This document shows, one piece after another, positions 37,250 to 47,434 of a DNA stretch of 64,000 bases (positions are counted from its first letter, which is position 1; every line of letters begins with the position of its first letter). The notes beneath the pieces were generated by a model that was not told where the DNA came from, did not search any database, and worked only from the letters and a program-made list of their open reading frames with translations. The translations under genes were made by a program, and so were the position numbers. The DNA is from Gammaproteobacteria bacterium (lineage in GTDB: Bacteria > Pseudomonadota > Gammaproteobacteria > Pseudomonadales > Azotimanducaceae). Where the stretch lies: positions 1 through 64,000 of the forward strand of contig JAPPDJ010000139.1 in assembly GCA_028824555.1 (NCBI GenBank). Direction: 5' to 3'.

Positions 37250-38769
37250 TCCGCGTCCGTCTGCGGACGGTCATCCTCGTCGTCAGCCTGTTCGTGCTGG
37301 TGCTGCCGCTGGCAGGCATTCAGGTGCTTCGGCTCTACGAAAGCGCGCTGGTGCGGCAGACGGAATCCGAACTCATCGCCCAGGCGGGGCTGATCGCCGC
37401 CACGTTCCGTACGCGCTATGGCGAGACGGTTGCAGAGTCAGGCTTGGTCCTGCACGGGGAGCTTGCCAGTAGCGAGCCGCGCTTTGCGGAACTGGACTTG
37501 GCCGACTCCCCGGTGCATGAACCATATCCCGGTGGAACACCCGGCCCGGCACCGACTCCGACAGCGTCCAGCCTCGGCAAGGCCATTGAGCCCGTGCTCG
37601 CCGAGGCGCGGAGCCTAACGCTGGCGCAAATCCGCTTGGTGGATGCGCAAGGCGTGGTGGTCGCCAGCACCGGCGACGATGTGGGCACGTCCCTGGCGGC
37701 CGTGGAGGAAGTCGAGGCGGCGCTTGGCGGGCGTTGGTCCAGCCGCTTGCGGCAACGCGACGCCTCGGCGGTCGCGACGATCATCCGCAGTGCGGGGCTG
37801 CTTGTGTATGTCGCGAGCCCGATCATGTTCGACGATCGCGTGATTGGCGCCGTGCTGCTGTGGCGCACGCCGGCGACGATCTTGCAGGCGCTGCAGCACA
37901 AGCGAGACCTGCTGTTGCAGGCGGCGCTGTTGCTGCTCGTCGTGGTGGTGGCAACGGCCATCGTCACGTCGCGGCTGGTCGTGTTGCCGGTGCAGCGGCT
38001 GGCCGCCGGGGCGGGTCGCATCGCCCGCGGTGAGGCTACCGAACTGGACGCGGGTCCGTACCGCACGGTGGAGATCGCCCAGCTTGCCGAGAGCCTGGAG
38101 GCGATGGCCGAGAGCCTGCAACGCCGCAACAGCTACATCAGAGACCTAGCGCGCAGCGTGAGTCACGAATTCAAGACGCCCATTGCGGCCATGTCGGGCG
38201 CCCTGGAGGTGCTCTCCGACCACATCGACGAAATGGCGCCCGAGGAACGCAGCCGCTTTCTTGCCAATCTTTCGAGCGACGTGGAACGGCTGGCGCGGCT
38301 TACCGGTCGCCTGCTGGAGCTGGCCCAGGCGGACATGCCCCGGCAGCCAGCACATGCACCGCGCTGCACCGTAGCCGAAGTCCTCGGAGACGAAGACCAA
38401 ATGGCGGGCCTTGACCTCGCGGTGGAGGGCGCGGTCGATGCCGCACTGCCTCTGGAGGCGGAGTCGCTCGGCTCGGTTCTGCAGAACCTGGCCGAAAACG
38501 CAGCTCAGCACGGCGCAAGGCGGCTCCGCATTGCGGTGCATGTGGCGCCTGCGCTTGCGCGAATCGAAATCACCGACGACGGCCAGGGCGTCTCTGAAGC
38601 AAACGCCCGCAAGATGTTTGAGCCATTCTTCACCACGCGCCGAGACCAGGGCGGCACCGGCCTCGGCCTCGCCATCGTCCGCTCGCTCATAGGTGCCGCC
38701 GGCGGCACGGTCAAGCATGTCCCTACCGAATCAGGAACGGCGTTTCGGATCGAGCTGCCGGCGCGGTAA
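37246..38769 (+). CDS. Membrane sensor histidine kinase
   Basis: N-terminal TM, second TM LLLQAALLLLVVVVATAIV, SVSHEFKTPIAAMSGALEVL, GGTGLGLAIVRSLIGAAGG; ATGA overlap with the regulator. Confidence 0.93.
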   Translation: MIRVRLRTVILVVSLFVLVLPLAGIQVLRLYESALVRQTESELIAQAGLIAATFRTRYGETVAESGLVLHGELASSEPRFAELDLADSPVHEPYPGGTPGPAPTPTASSLGKAIEPVLAEARSLTLAQIRLVDAQGVVVASTGDDVGTSLAAVEEVEAALGGRWSSRLRQRDASAVATIIRSAGLLVYVASPIMFDDRVIGAVLLWRTPATILQALQHKRDLLLQAALLLLVVVVATAIVTSRLVVLPVQRLAAGAGRIARGEATELDAGPYRTVEIAQLAESLEAMAESLQRRNSYIRDLARSVSHEFKTPIAAMSGALEVLSDHIDEMAPEERSRFLANLSSDVERLARLTGRLLELAQADMPRQPAHAPRCTVAEVLGDEDQMAGLDLAVEGAVDAALPLEAESLGSVLQNLAENAAQHGARRLRIAVHVAPALARIEITDDGQGVSEANARKMFEPFFTTRRDQGGTGLGLAIVRSLIGAAGGTVKHVPTESGTAFRIELPAR

Positions 38770-38794
38770 GCGAGGCCCTTCCTGATGCGGGGAG

Positions 38795-39757
38795 TCAGTA
38801 GCCGAGTTGCTTGTCGATGACGCCCTCTAGCTCTTCACCGCGCCGCAAACGTTCGAGGTTGCGCAGAAAGCGTTCCATGTTGCGGCCAGCGCGGAACTGG
38901 CTGGCACCAGCGGTGTGGGGGGTCATCACCACGTTGGGGAGCGACCAGAGGGGGCTGTCGGCCGGCAGCGGTTCGCGCGGCACGACGTCGAGGCCGGCAC
39001 CGCGAATCTGGCCGGACTCCAATGCCGCCACGAGGTCGTCTTCCACCATGACTTCGCCTCGCGTCACATTGACCAGAAACGCGGTTTCCTTCATGCGGGC
39101 GAAAGCGGCGGCGTCGAACTTGCCTCGGGTTTCCGGGGTGAGCGGCGTGCAGATGGCCACCACATCCGAGCGCGCCAGAAGCTCGTCAAAGTAGCCCTCC
39201 CCTTGCACCTCGGGCACTTCTGGCGAGGGCACCACCGGCTCGCGGTCCATGGCGATCACGTCCATGCCGAAGGCGGCCGCGCGGCGCGCCATGGCGCGGC
39301 CCGTACCGCCGAAGCCGAAGATGCCCATCGTGCTGCCGGTGAGTTCCACTTCCTGATAGCGCATCTCGGGGCGGTGGTTCCAGGAATCCGGGCCGTAGCG
39401 CAGCGCCGCCGCCAACTGTCGCGTGAGCATGAGCAGCAGGCCAAAGCCGGTGTCTGCCAGATGGTCGCCGACGAGGCCCTTCTCGCTCGTGAGCACTACG
39501 TCGCCGTCACGGAACTCGTCGTAGAGGAAAGCATCGACCCCCGAAGAGATGGCGTGAACCCAGCGCAGGTTCTGGGCACCGAGATACATGCGGCGGGAGA
39601 CGAAGCCGAACACCACATCCGCATCGGCGATCTCGGTCTCGGCGCCCTGGGGGTTCGTGACCACCACCTCGGCGTCGCCTCCGGCCTCGCGAATGCGCGC
39701 CACATCTTCGTCGCTCACCTCGCGCAGGGTGAGGCCCGGAATGACAACTACCTTCAT
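38795..39757 (-). CDS. D-2-hydroxyacid dehydrogenase
   Basis: MGIFGFGGTGRAMARRAAAFGMDVIAMD, NVTRGEVMVEDDLVAALESGQIRGAGLDVVPREPLPADSPLW. Confidence 0.92.
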   Translation of the reverse strand: MKVVVIPGLTLREVSDEDVARIREAGGDAEVVVTNPQGAETEIADADVVFGFVSRRMYLGAQNLRWVHAISSGVDAFLYDEFRDGDVVLTSEKGLVGDHLADTGFGLLLMLTRQLAAALRYGPDSWNHRPEMRYQEVELTGSTMGIFGFGGTGRAMARRAAAFGMDVIAMDREPVVPSPEVPEVQGEGYFDELLARSDVVAICTPLTPETRGKFDAAAFARMKETAFLVNVTRGEVMVEDDLVAALESGQIRGAGLDVVPREPLPADSPLWSLPNVVMTPHTAGASQFRAGRNMERFLRNLERLRRGEELEGVIDKQLGY

Positions 39758-39788
39758 GGCGAACTCCTTGGATTGTGAGTTTTGGGGC

Positions 39789-39900
39789 CGTTGGAGGGAA
39801 GGCATTTTGCCCTCCCTAGCGCCGATAGGCGCCTTTCTTGGCCAATGTCGGTCAGCGCGCCTATGGCGGCGAGGGGAGGCAGAATGCCTTCCCTCCAACG
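39789..39900. repeat. Palindromic element related to R2 (112 bp, ~24-bp TIR, one mismatch)
   Basis: cgttggagggaaggcattttgcc ... ggcagaatgccttccctccaacg. Confidence 0.75.
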
Positions 39901-39925
39901 ACCCTCTTTGCTGGCGAGGCTCGAC

Positions 39926-40639
39926 CTAAACAAACTCTACAGACACTTGGCCGATGCCCTTGGCCGTGCCGGCATCGAAGTCGCCGTGGAGCCGACATGC
40001 GTCGGTGACGGCGTGCTTGCCGAACGAGCCGGTGATGACGCGGTTGCCGGGTTCGAGCGCTCGGCCGAAACGGGCTAGCTGACGCGCGAGGGCAGCGAGG
40101 GAGTCGAAGTGGTCGTCGATGTGGCCTGCTGCGGCGACGCTTTCGAGTTCGCTACCGTCGAGGGAGAGGCGCACGGACACGTCCGCGAAGGCAAAGCCGC
40201 GCCAATCGAGCACGCGGGGCTCTCCCACCACAATGCCCCATTGCGAGAGATCGTCCGCGAGGCGGTCAGCCGTCGTCGCGCCGGGGGACAAGCGCCGCTC
40301 GTTCAGCTCGAACCCGGCGCAAACGGACTCCACGGCCTCGAGAGCATCGTCTCGCGTGGCACCCGCGCCAAGTTGGCTGCCCATCGTGAAGCAGAACTCG
40401 TTCTCGACTCCCGGCGTCATGATGCCGGCCCGTTCGACTTTCGCGCCACTCGGGAACACGCGCTCCGGCAAGATGAAGCCAAACGGGCGGAATCCCGGCC
40501 CCATGCTGTCGCGGGCGCCGCCGGAAGTGAGTCCTACCTTCCAGCCGGCCACCTCGCGCTCGCCTAGCACGTCAAGCTGGCGCCGCAGGCCTGCATCGAG
40601 TTCTTCTTGCGACGGAAATCCGGTTTCAGACATCGGCAT
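39926..40639 (-). CDS. 2-keto-4-pentenoate hydratase/fumarylacetoacetase-like protein
   Basis: EVAGWKVGLTSGGARDSMGPGFRPFG, VENEFCFTMGSQLG, GNRVITGSFGKHAV. Confidence 0.82.
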   Translation of the reverse strand: MPMSETGFPSQEELDAGLRRQLDVLGEREVAGWKVGLTSGGARDSMGPGFRPFGFILPERVFPSGAKVERAGIMTPGVENEFCFTMGSQLGAGATRDDALEAVESVCAGFELNERRLSPGATTADRLADDLSQWGIVVGEPRVLDWRGFAFADVSVRLSLDGSELESVAAAGHIDDHFDSLAALARQLARFGRALEPGNRVITGSFGKHAVTDACRLHGDFDAGTAKGIGQVSVEFV

Positions 40640-41495
40640 GGTCCTCGATCCTGCCCCGCCAGCCGAGCACGGCCTCCGGATCGCGCGCCGCCGCCGGCAT
40701 CCCGAAGGTGGGCGTCACCGGCACCAGCACCCGATCGACACCGAGGTTGCTCAGCGCCTTGAGTTCACCCAAGTCCTCGGGGCAACTCACGGTGACTTCG
40801 AGCTTGGACGGATCCCGGCCATTCGCCTCGGCGGTCTCCCGCGCCAGCGCGATCAGCTCCGCCGATGCGCCTCGGGCGGGGAAGAAGCCGTCACCGAGCC
40901 GTCCAGCGCGCCGCGCCGCCGCCTTCGAATGGCCGCCGACGATGATCGGCACATGCCCATCCACCGGTTGCGGTCGGCAATAGGCGCCGTCGAACTGCAC
41001 GAACTCTCCCGCGAAGGAAGGCCGATCCTGGCCCCAAAGGGCGCGCATCGCCGCCACGTATTCGTCTGTGCGGGCAGCCCGTTCGTCGAATTGCGCGCCA
41101 ATGACATCGAACTCCTCTCGGAGCCAGCCGACGCCAATGCCGAGCAGTATGCGACCGCCGGTCATGCGATCGAGCGTGGCCACCTGCTTGGCGGTGATGA
41201 CGGGGTTGTGTTGCGGCACGATCAGGATGCCGGTGCCGAGCTTGATGCGACTTGTCTGTCCGCCCACGTAGGCCATCCAGACGAGCGGGTCGGGCAGCGG
41301 AAAGTCGTGCGCCCCACCGGCCATCTTGCCGTCTTCCGAATACGGGTAGGCGGATTCGTAGCCCTCCGGTACCACCGTGTGCTCGACGGTCCAGGCAGAC
41401 TCGAACCCGGCCTCCTCCGCCGCCTGCACGAGTTCCACCGCCGCCGTGCCATCGACGTAGCGGCCCGTGTTGCAGTAGCGCAATCCGAACTTCAT
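40626..41495 (-). CDS. LLM class flavin-dependent oxidoreductase
   Basis: KFGLRYCNTGRYVDG, VEHTVVPEGYESAYPY, GTGILIVPQHNPVITAKQVATLDRMTGGRILLGIGVGWLREEFD. Confidence 0.92.
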   Translation of the reverse strand: MKFGLRYCNTGRYVDGTAAVELVQAAEEAGFESAWTVEHTVVPEGYESAYPYSEDGKMAGGAHDFPLPDPLVWMAYVGGQTSRIKLGTGILIVPQHNPVITAKQVATLDRMTGGRILLGIGVGWLREEFDVIGAQFDERAARTDEYVAAMRALWGQDRPSFAGEFVQFDGAYCRPQPVDGHVPIIVGGHSKAAARRAGRLGDGFFPARGASAELIALARETAEANGRDPSKLEVTVSCPEDLGELKALSNLGVDRVLVPVTPTFGMPAAARDPEAVLGWRGRIEDHADV

Positions 41496-41524
41496 CCCAT
41501 CCCCCGTGGCTGCATGCGCTCATG

Positions 41525-41580
41525 CTAACAGCCTGTCGGACTTTGCCGCGCCCGGGCGGCGAAGTGCGACAGGCTGTTAG
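41525..41580. repeat. Long palindrome with 14-bp perfect arms (ctaacagcctgtcg)
   Basis: ctaacagcctgtcggactttgccgcgcccgggcggcgaagtgcgacaggctgttag folds almost end to end. Confidence 0.8.
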
Positions 41581-41614
41581 CCGTAGCTGCGAGCGAACGC
41601 GAGCACGAAGGCCA

Positions 41615-41656
41615 GCAGTTCGCGCCAGCGAACTGCCGACGCGCCCTCCAGGGCGC
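41615..41656. repeat. Family R4 double-hairpin element
   Basis: gcagttcgcgccagcgaactgc-cgac-gcgccctccagggcgc. Confidence 0.75.
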
Positions 41657-41758
41657 GCTAACAGCCCGCCGGTCGAATCCGGCTGCCGCGAGCCGAACGC
41701 TGGCGCCGGCGTGCCGCAAAGGCATAACATCCGGCGCGTCATCCTGTTCGGAAGGGCC

Positions 41759-43147
41759 ATGCGCGTTCGGCTGGCTTCGTGTCTGGCGTTCCTTGCCGCG
41801 TTTCTGGCGTTCCTCGCCGCCTGCTCCGCTTCTGCGGAGCCGGTGCGTGTCTATCTGATGCTGACCACGGCAACCGCCCCGCTCGGCAGCGTCACCGAAC
41901 TGCAGCTCATCAACACTTCGGGCGAGGATCTGCGCTTCACGGGGGACCTCTTCAACCATCGTGGCGAAGCGCTCGGCACGGCCGGGGCGTCCCTTAGCGA
42001 TGCGCCGCTCGCGCCCGGCGCACGCTTGGCGCTCACGTCCGCTGCGCTGGAAACGCGCTTCGACACCGAAGCCTGGACGCAGCCGGCCATGCTCGAAGTT
42101 AGCGCCGATGTGGAGAACGCCTCGTTCGTGGCCATGCTGCGGCTCCGGAGCGCGCCCCATGGCTGGACCACCAACGTCAACTGCGTCGCGGAAGGCGCGG
42201 TGCACAGTGTCGAGGGCATCGATCAACCGGACAGCACCTACATTCGCTTCGTCAACACCACGGACGAACGCATCACCAACATTCGTGGAACCTTGCGGGA
42301 CGCAGACGGTGACGTTGTTGGCACGGCCAATCGCCGGCTGCTCGCTTCCCTTCAGCCCAAGGCGGGGGCCTGGCTAAGCGCGGCTCGCCTCGCGCAACTC
42401 GTCGGCAGCCGCTGGAGCGGTCAGGCAAGCCTGTACGTCTCCCACCATCCGGGGCTGAAGCTGATGAACCTCAACATCATCGGCAACGAGACGTTCGTGA
42501 ACTTCTCTTGCCTCGACCGGGCGCCCAACATGCGGGGGATGGAAGCCACCGCCCGCTACTCCGTCACCTTCACGGCGCGATGGAACGCAGCCGACCACGG
42601 CACGGTGCCGGCCGGCGCGCACTTCACAACGCTCGCGGGAGCGGCCGTCAATGCCGATGCCGATCTGTGGGTGCCGGGAGAGCTTGCGACGAGTGGCCTT
42701 GAGAACCTGGCCGAACTCGGCCAGACCTCGACGTTCCTGGCCGAGATTGCCGCGAAGACCGACGCCGGCGATGCCGGCGAGAGCGTAACGAGCAGTGGCA
42801 CCGGTGCCACCGGAACGAGCGTCTTTGAACTGACCGTCTCCCGCGACCTGCCCAATTTCACTTTCGGCAGCATGATCGCGCCGAGCCCGGACTGGTTCGT
42901 GGGGCTCTCCGAGTTCCCCCTCCTCGATGGCGAAGGCCGCTGGATCGAGGATACCGGCGACATGGGGCTGCCGGCCTGGGACGCCGGCACCGAAACCGGC
43001 ACCGAGTTCAGCCTGAGCGGCACCGCCACCAACCCACAACAACCCATCAGCCTCCTGACGGAAACCGTCGGCGGCACGGTGGAGTTCAACCGCGGCACCA
43101 TAGGCGGCAGCTACCTCGCCACCATTCGCTTTCGTCGCATTCCGTAG
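41759..43147 (+). CDS. Putative lipoprotein with C-terminal Spondin_N-like domain
   Basis: N-terminal LAFLAACSASAEP lipobox; C-terminal YSVTFTARWNAADHG...HFTTLAGAAVNADADLW...FTFGSMIAPSPDWFVGLSEFPLLD..GRWIED. Confidence 0.8.
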   Translation: MRVRLASCLAFLAAFLAFLAACSASAEPVRVYLMLTTATAPLGSVTELQLINTSGEDLRFTGDLFNHRGEALGTAGASLSDAPLAPGARLALTSAALETRFDTEAWTQPAMLEVSADVENASFVAMLRLRSAPHGWTTNVNCVAEGAVHSVEGIDQPDSTYIRFVNTTDERITNIRGTLRDADGDVVGTANRRLLASLQPKAGAWLSAARLAQLVGSRWSGQASLYVSHHPGLKLMNLNIIGNETFVNFSCLDRAPNMRGMEATARYSVTFTARWNAADHGTVPAGAHFTTLAGAAVNADADLWVPGELATSGLENLAELGQTSTFLAEIAAKTDAGDAGESVTSSGTGATGTSVFELTVSRDLPNFTFGSMIAPSPDWFVGLSEFPLLDGEGRWIEDTGDMGLPAWDAGTETGTEFSLSGTATNPQQPISLLTETVGGTVEFNRGTIGGSYLATIRFRRIP

Positions 43148-43275
43148 GGGCGGGGCTTGTTCCCCGCCCGTCTTGAATTCGACACGACGAACTCGTCGAA
43201 GCACAGCAGTTCGCGCAAGCGAACTGCCAACGCGACCGTCAGGGCGCGCCGGGACGGGGCATCCCCGCCCCCACG
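43143..43275. repeat. Palindromic element R3 with a nested R4 hairpin (43206-43227)
   Basis: cgtaggggcggggcttgttccccgcccgtctt ... gcagttcgcgcaagcgaactgc ... cgggacggggcatccccgcccccacg. Confidence 0.7.
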
Positions 43276-43356
43276 AACCCGCGTTCTGCAGCGCAAGCTC
43301 CTGGCTGCGTGCGCTATAGTCGAAAGGCAGCCTAGCCGAAGCCACGAGGGGGAGCG

Positions 43357-44472
43357 ATGCGCAACGGATATCGAGTGATTGACACGGATTCGCACCAGAT
43401 GGAGCCGCCGCGCATCTGGACGGACTACATTGATCCCGTGTTTGCGGACCGGGCTCCCCGCATCGGTGACATGGGCAATGGCCGGCCGGGGATGATGGCG
43501 GAAGGGGAACCCATCACCAAGCAGGACGGCAGCTATCCGATGCATTCGGAAGAGTTCCATGAAGCGGCTGCACGAGGCATGGAGAAGCACGAACAGTCGC
43601 GAGCGGAGGGGTTCAGCGCCGAGGCGCGGCTGCGCGACATGGACGCGCACGGCATCGACGCCCAGGTGCTCTATCCGACCGTGGGCGGGCAGATGCTCGG
43701 CAAGGAGTGGAACGACCCAGAGTTGCTCGCTGCGGTGTGCCGGGCCTACAACGACTGGAGCATCGAGTATTGCAGCGCGGCGCCGGGACGTCTGCGAATG
43801 GCCGCCATGCTGCCGGTGCAGGCACCGGATCTCGCGCTCGAGGAGGCGGAGCGCATGGACGCGAAGGGCGCAGCCGGCTTCTACGTGCGCCCCAACCCCG
43901 TTTGCGGGCGCAATCTCTACCATTCGGATTACGACCCGCTTTGGAGCCGCATCGAGGACTTGGCCCGGCCACTGTGCATCCACGACTCCGGCTCGCCCTA
44001 CCTGCCGTCCTATGGCGAGCGCATGGACACCCACACCTCCGGCCACATCATTGCCCACCCTTTCGAGGCGATGGTGGCGATGATGAGCCTCATCTGGTAC
44101 GGCGTAATCGAACGCCATCCGAAGCTTTCGGTCGTGCATGTGGAAGCCGACGCCGGCTGGCTGCCCTACTGGCTGCAGCGCATGGAGCAGCACTGGGACT
44201 TCTCCGGCAACGCGGAGCATCCGGAACTCAGGCGACGGCCGACGGAGTACTTCAAGTCCAACTTCCTCGTGGCCTGCCGCGGCGACGAAATGACGCTGCC
44301 AGCGGTGTGCGAACTGGTCGGCGACTCCTACGTCACCTTCAACACGGACTACCCTCACCCCGATGGCACCTGGCCCGCCGGCATGGCAGACCTCGAGAAG
44401 CAGCCGCTGCCCGAAGAGAGCATCCGCAAGATCTACTGGGACAATGCTGCCCCGGTGTTCGGCGTCGCCTGA
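43357..44472 (+). CDS. Amidohydrolase family protein
   Basis: VIDTDSHQMEPPRIW, RLRDMDAHGIDAQVLYPTVGG, VHVEADAGWLPYWLQRMEQHW, FNTDYPHPDGTWP. Confidence 0.9.
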   Translation: MRNGYRVIDTDSHQMEPPRIWTDYIDPVFADRAPRIGDMGNGRPGMMAEGEPITKQDGSYPMHSEEFHEAAARGMEKHEQSRAEGFSAEARLRDMDAHGIDAQVLYPTVGGQMLGKEWNDPELLAAVCRAYNDWSIEYCSAAPGRLRMAAMLPVQAPDLALEEAERMDAKGAAGFYVRPNPVCGRNLYHSDYDPLWSRIEDLARPLCIHDSGSPYLPSYGERMDTHTSGHIIAHPFEAMVAMMSLIWYGVIERHPKLSVVHVEADAGWLPYWLQRMEQHWDFSGNAEHPELRRRPTEYFKSNFLVACRGDEMTLPAVCELVGDSYVTFNTDYPHPDGTWPAGMADLEKQPLPEESIRKIYWDNAAPVFGVA

Positions 44473-44599
44473 TCTCGGACTTTGGGGCGGGATTCAGCCA
44501 GGGTTTCCACGCCGCAGAGAAGGCTCCCTCTCCTCCGGGGTGCTATGCGGGATGTCGAGGCGCGCCCTTACGAGGCGTCCGCCACGTCTCGAACTTGGC

Positions 44600-45781
44600 C
44601 TACCCCGTAAACGCCTGTATCCCCGTCTGTGCTCGGCCCAGGATCAACGCATGGATGTCGTGGGTGCCTTCGTAAGTGTTGACGGTTTCGAGGTTCATGG
44701 CGTGACGGATGACATGGTACTCGTCGCTGATGCCGTTGCCGCCGTGCATGTCGCGGGCCATGCGGGCGATGTCGAGGGCCTTGCCGCAGTTGTTGCGCTT
44801 GAGCAGGGAAATGTTCTCGATGGCAAGGCGGCCTTCGTCGAATAGCCGGCCCATGCGCAGGCAAGCCGTTAGGCCCAAGGTGATTTCGGTCTGCATGTCC
44901 ACCAGCTTCTTCTGGATAAGCTGATTGGCAGCGAGTGGGCGGCCGAACTGGGTGCGCTCCAAGGTGTACTCCCGGGCAGCGGCCCAGCAGAACTCGGCGG
45001 CACCCATCGAGCCCCAGGCGATTCCGTAGCGGGCGCGGTTCAGGCAGCCGAAGGGGCCGCCGAGGCCCGATGCATTCGGCAGCAGGTTGCCTTCCGGCAC
45101 CAGCACGTCCTCGAGCACGATCTGGCCGGTAGCCGATGCCCGCAGGCTCATCTTGCCCTCGATCTTGGGGGTCGAAAAGCCCGGCATGTCGCGTTCCACG
45201 ACAAAGCCGCGAATGCGGCCCTCGAGCTTGGCCCAAACCACGGCCACGTCGGCGATGGGCGCGTTGGTGATCCACATCTTGGCGCCGTTCAGCAAGTAGC
45301 CATCGCCGGTCTTCTCGGCCTTGGTAACCATGCTGCCGGGGTCGGAACCGTGGTCGGGCTCTGTGAGACCGAAGCAGCCCACCCACTCGCCGGACGCCAG
45401 CTTCGGCAGGTAGCGCATGCGCTGCTCTTCGCTGCCGTAGGCGTGGATGGGATGCATCACGAGCGAGGATTGCACGCTCATGGCCGAGCGATAGCCGGAG
45501 TCCACCCGTTCCACTTCCCGCGCCATCAGCCCGTAGGAAACGTAATTCACGTTGGCGCAGCCATACTTCGCCGGCAAGGTCGCGCCGAGCAGACCCAACT
45601 CGCCCATCTCGTTCATGATTTCGCGATCGAAGCGTTCGTGCCGGTTGGCCTCGATCACGCGCGGCATGAGCTTGTCCGTGGCGTATTGTCGCGTGGTGTC
45701 CTGAATCAGGCGTTCGTCGCCGGATAGCTGCTCGTCGAGCAAGAGCGGGTCGTTCCACACGAATGCGGGAATCTCTGCCAT
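44600..45781 (-). CDS. Acyl-CoA dehydrogenase, glutaryl-CoA dehydrogenase-like
   Basis: [89 protein letters not shown]. Confidence 0.93.
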   Translation of the reverse strand: MAEIPAFVWNDPLLLDEQLSGDERLIQDTTRQYATDKLMPRVIEANRHERFDREIMNEMGELGLLGATLPAKYGCANVNYVSYGLMAREVERVDSGYRSAMSVQSSLVMHPIHAYGSEEQRMRYLPKLASGEWVGCFGLTEPDHGSDPGSMVTKAEKTGDGYLLNGAKMWITNAPIADVAVVWAKLEGRIRGFVVERDMPGFSTPKIEGKMSLRASATGQIVLEDVLVPEGNLLPNASGLGGPFGCLNRARYGIAWGSMGAAEFCWAAAREYTLERTQFGRPLAANQLIQKKLVDMQTEITLGLTACLRMGRLFDEGRLAIENISLLKRNNCGKALDIARMARDMHGGNGISDEYHVIRHAMNLETVNTYEGTHDIHALILGRAQTGIQAFTG

Positions 45782-45807
45782 GTCGGTTCCTTTGGCGTGT
45801 TTTCGAA

Positions 45808-46641
45808 TTAGGTTTGGCGCCTGTCGCGGGCACGACGAATTTGGTCGCGAAGATCCTGAGCCACTTGACGGGAGGCGGCGGCGTAGGTCTTGCCCGTACC
45901 GGCATAGATGATGCTGCGCGACGCGTTCACCACGATGCCTTGGCCGTTTGCGTCGACGCCACTGGCAAACACCTGCCGAAGCTCGTCGGCACCGCCCCCC
46001 TGGGCGCCTACGCCGGGCACGAGAAACGGCAGCGTCGGCGCGGCGCGGCGCACCTCGGCGAGTTGCTCGGGGAAGGTGGCACCCACGACCAGAGCGAGGT
46101 TGTCCACATCCCGGCCTTGCATCTCTCTCGCCACCTTGAGATAGGCGGGGTCGTCCTGCGGCTGTTCTTGCAACCAGGCGCTGGTGGGGTTGGATGTGTG
46201 GCACAGCACCACCACGCCGCGCCCCTCGTGTTCGGCAAAGGCGGCGATGCTGTCCCACCCCTGAAAAGGGTTCACGGTGGCGGCATCGGTGTCGTAGCGT
46301 TCGAAGAGCTCGCGGGCATACATGCGGGCAGTGGAACCCACGTCGCCCCGCTTGGCATCGACGATCACCGGAATACCGGGGTGCGCCGCGTGAATGTGCT
46401 CGATCAGGCGCTCGAGGTCTTCCTCGGCGCCTTCGGCGTTGAAGAAGGCGATGTTGGGCTTGAAGGCGCAGACAAGGTCTGCGGTGGCGTCGACGACTTC
46501 GCGGCAGAAGCGGAGCAGCGCATCGGGCGCTTGCGAAAGGTGGCTTGGCAGGCGCTCGCGCACGGGGTCGAGTCCCACACACAGCGCGGAATCGCTACGG
46601 GCCCATGATTGACGCAGGCGCTGACCGAAGGAATCAGCCAC
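45808..46641 (-). CDS. pyrF: Orotidine 5'-phosphate decarboxylase (type 2)
   Basis: [59 protein letters not shown]. Confidence 0.94.
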   Translation of the reverse strand: MADSFGQRLRQSWARSDSALCVGLDPVRERLPSHLSQAPDALLRFCREVVDATADLVCAFKPNIAFFNAEGAEEDLERLIEHIHAAHPGIPVIVDAKRGDVGSTARMYARELFERYDTDAATVNPFQGWDSIAAFAEHEGRGVVVLCHTSNPTSAWLQEQPQDDPAYLKVAREMQGRDVDNLALVVGATFPEQLAEVRRAAPTLPFLVPGVGAQGGGADELRQVFASGVDANGQGIVVNASRSIIYAGTGKTYAAASRQVAQDLRDQIRRARDRRQT

Positions 46642-47266
46642 GAATGTCCTCCAGCAGGGACTCGTCCGCCAGCACCGCCCGCACCGTCTCAACCACGGCC
46701 TGGGTTTGGGAATCCACTTCGAGGTTGACGCGATCGCCCACGGACGCTGTGTCGAACGTGGTGCGGGCCAGCGTTTCGGGAATCAGGCTCACTGAGAGCG
46801 TTGCCGCGACGCGGTCCAGTTCAGCGATGGTGAGGCTCGCGCCGTTGAGCGCCACGAAGCCCTTCGGCATGAGATAGCGCAGCCACTCCTGCGGCACCTC
46901 TACCGTCAGAACGCGCCTGCCCTCCCCTGCTTCCAGCGCCACGATGGGCACGGAGGCGGCGATGTGGCCGGAGAGGATATGCCCTCCCACCTCGTCGCCG
47001 ACGCGAAAGGAGCGCTCCACGTTCACTTGGCTGCCCGGTGTGAGTTTGCCTAGGTTGGTGAGCTCGGTGGTTTCCTGGATAAGGTCGAAGGCTACCGTGC
47101 CGCCTTGCACGGCGGTGGCGGTTAGACAACAGCCGTTGATGGCGACGGAGGCACCGGCTTGCAGACCCTCGGCGGTATCGTTAAGAGCGATGGACAGCGT
47201 GGTGACGCCACCCGTTCGCGACACGTCCACGACGCGGCGGACCGCCTGCACTATGCCGGTGAACAT
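46634..47266 (-). CDS. ribE: Riboflavin synthase alpha subunit
   Basis: MFTGIVQ start, SVAINGCCLTATAV, LGKLTPGSQVNVERSFRVGDEVGGHILSGHI, GFVALNGASLTIAEL. Confidence 0.96.
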   Translation of the reverse strand: MFTGIVQAVRRVVDVSRTGGVTTLSIALNDTAEGLQAGASVAINGCCLTATAVQGGTVAFDLIQETTELTNLGKLTPGSQVNVERSFRVGDEVGGHILSGHIAASVPIVALEAGEGRRVLTVEVPQEWLRYLMPKGFVALNGASLTIAELDRVAATLSVSLIPETLARTTFDTASVGDRVNLEVDSQTQAVVETVRAVLADESLLEDIRG

Positions 47267-47284
47267 GGTTTGTACCGGGCCCTC

Positions 47285-47411
47285 GGAGGGAGGGCGTCTC
47301 GCTGACGCGCCCAAAGGGCGCGCCCCTGACACCCGAGAGGGCGCGTAGCTTCGTGGTCGACAAAGGTCTGGCGTACGGCGCCGCGCGGGGAGGGCGAGAC
47401 GCCCTCCCTCC
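47285..47411. repeat. Palindromic element R2 (127 bp, 18-bp perfect TIR)
   Basis: ggagggagggcgtctcgc ... gcgagacgccctccctcc. Confidence 0.8.
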
Positions 47412-47434
47412 AAAAGCGCGCGGTTGGCGGCGTT

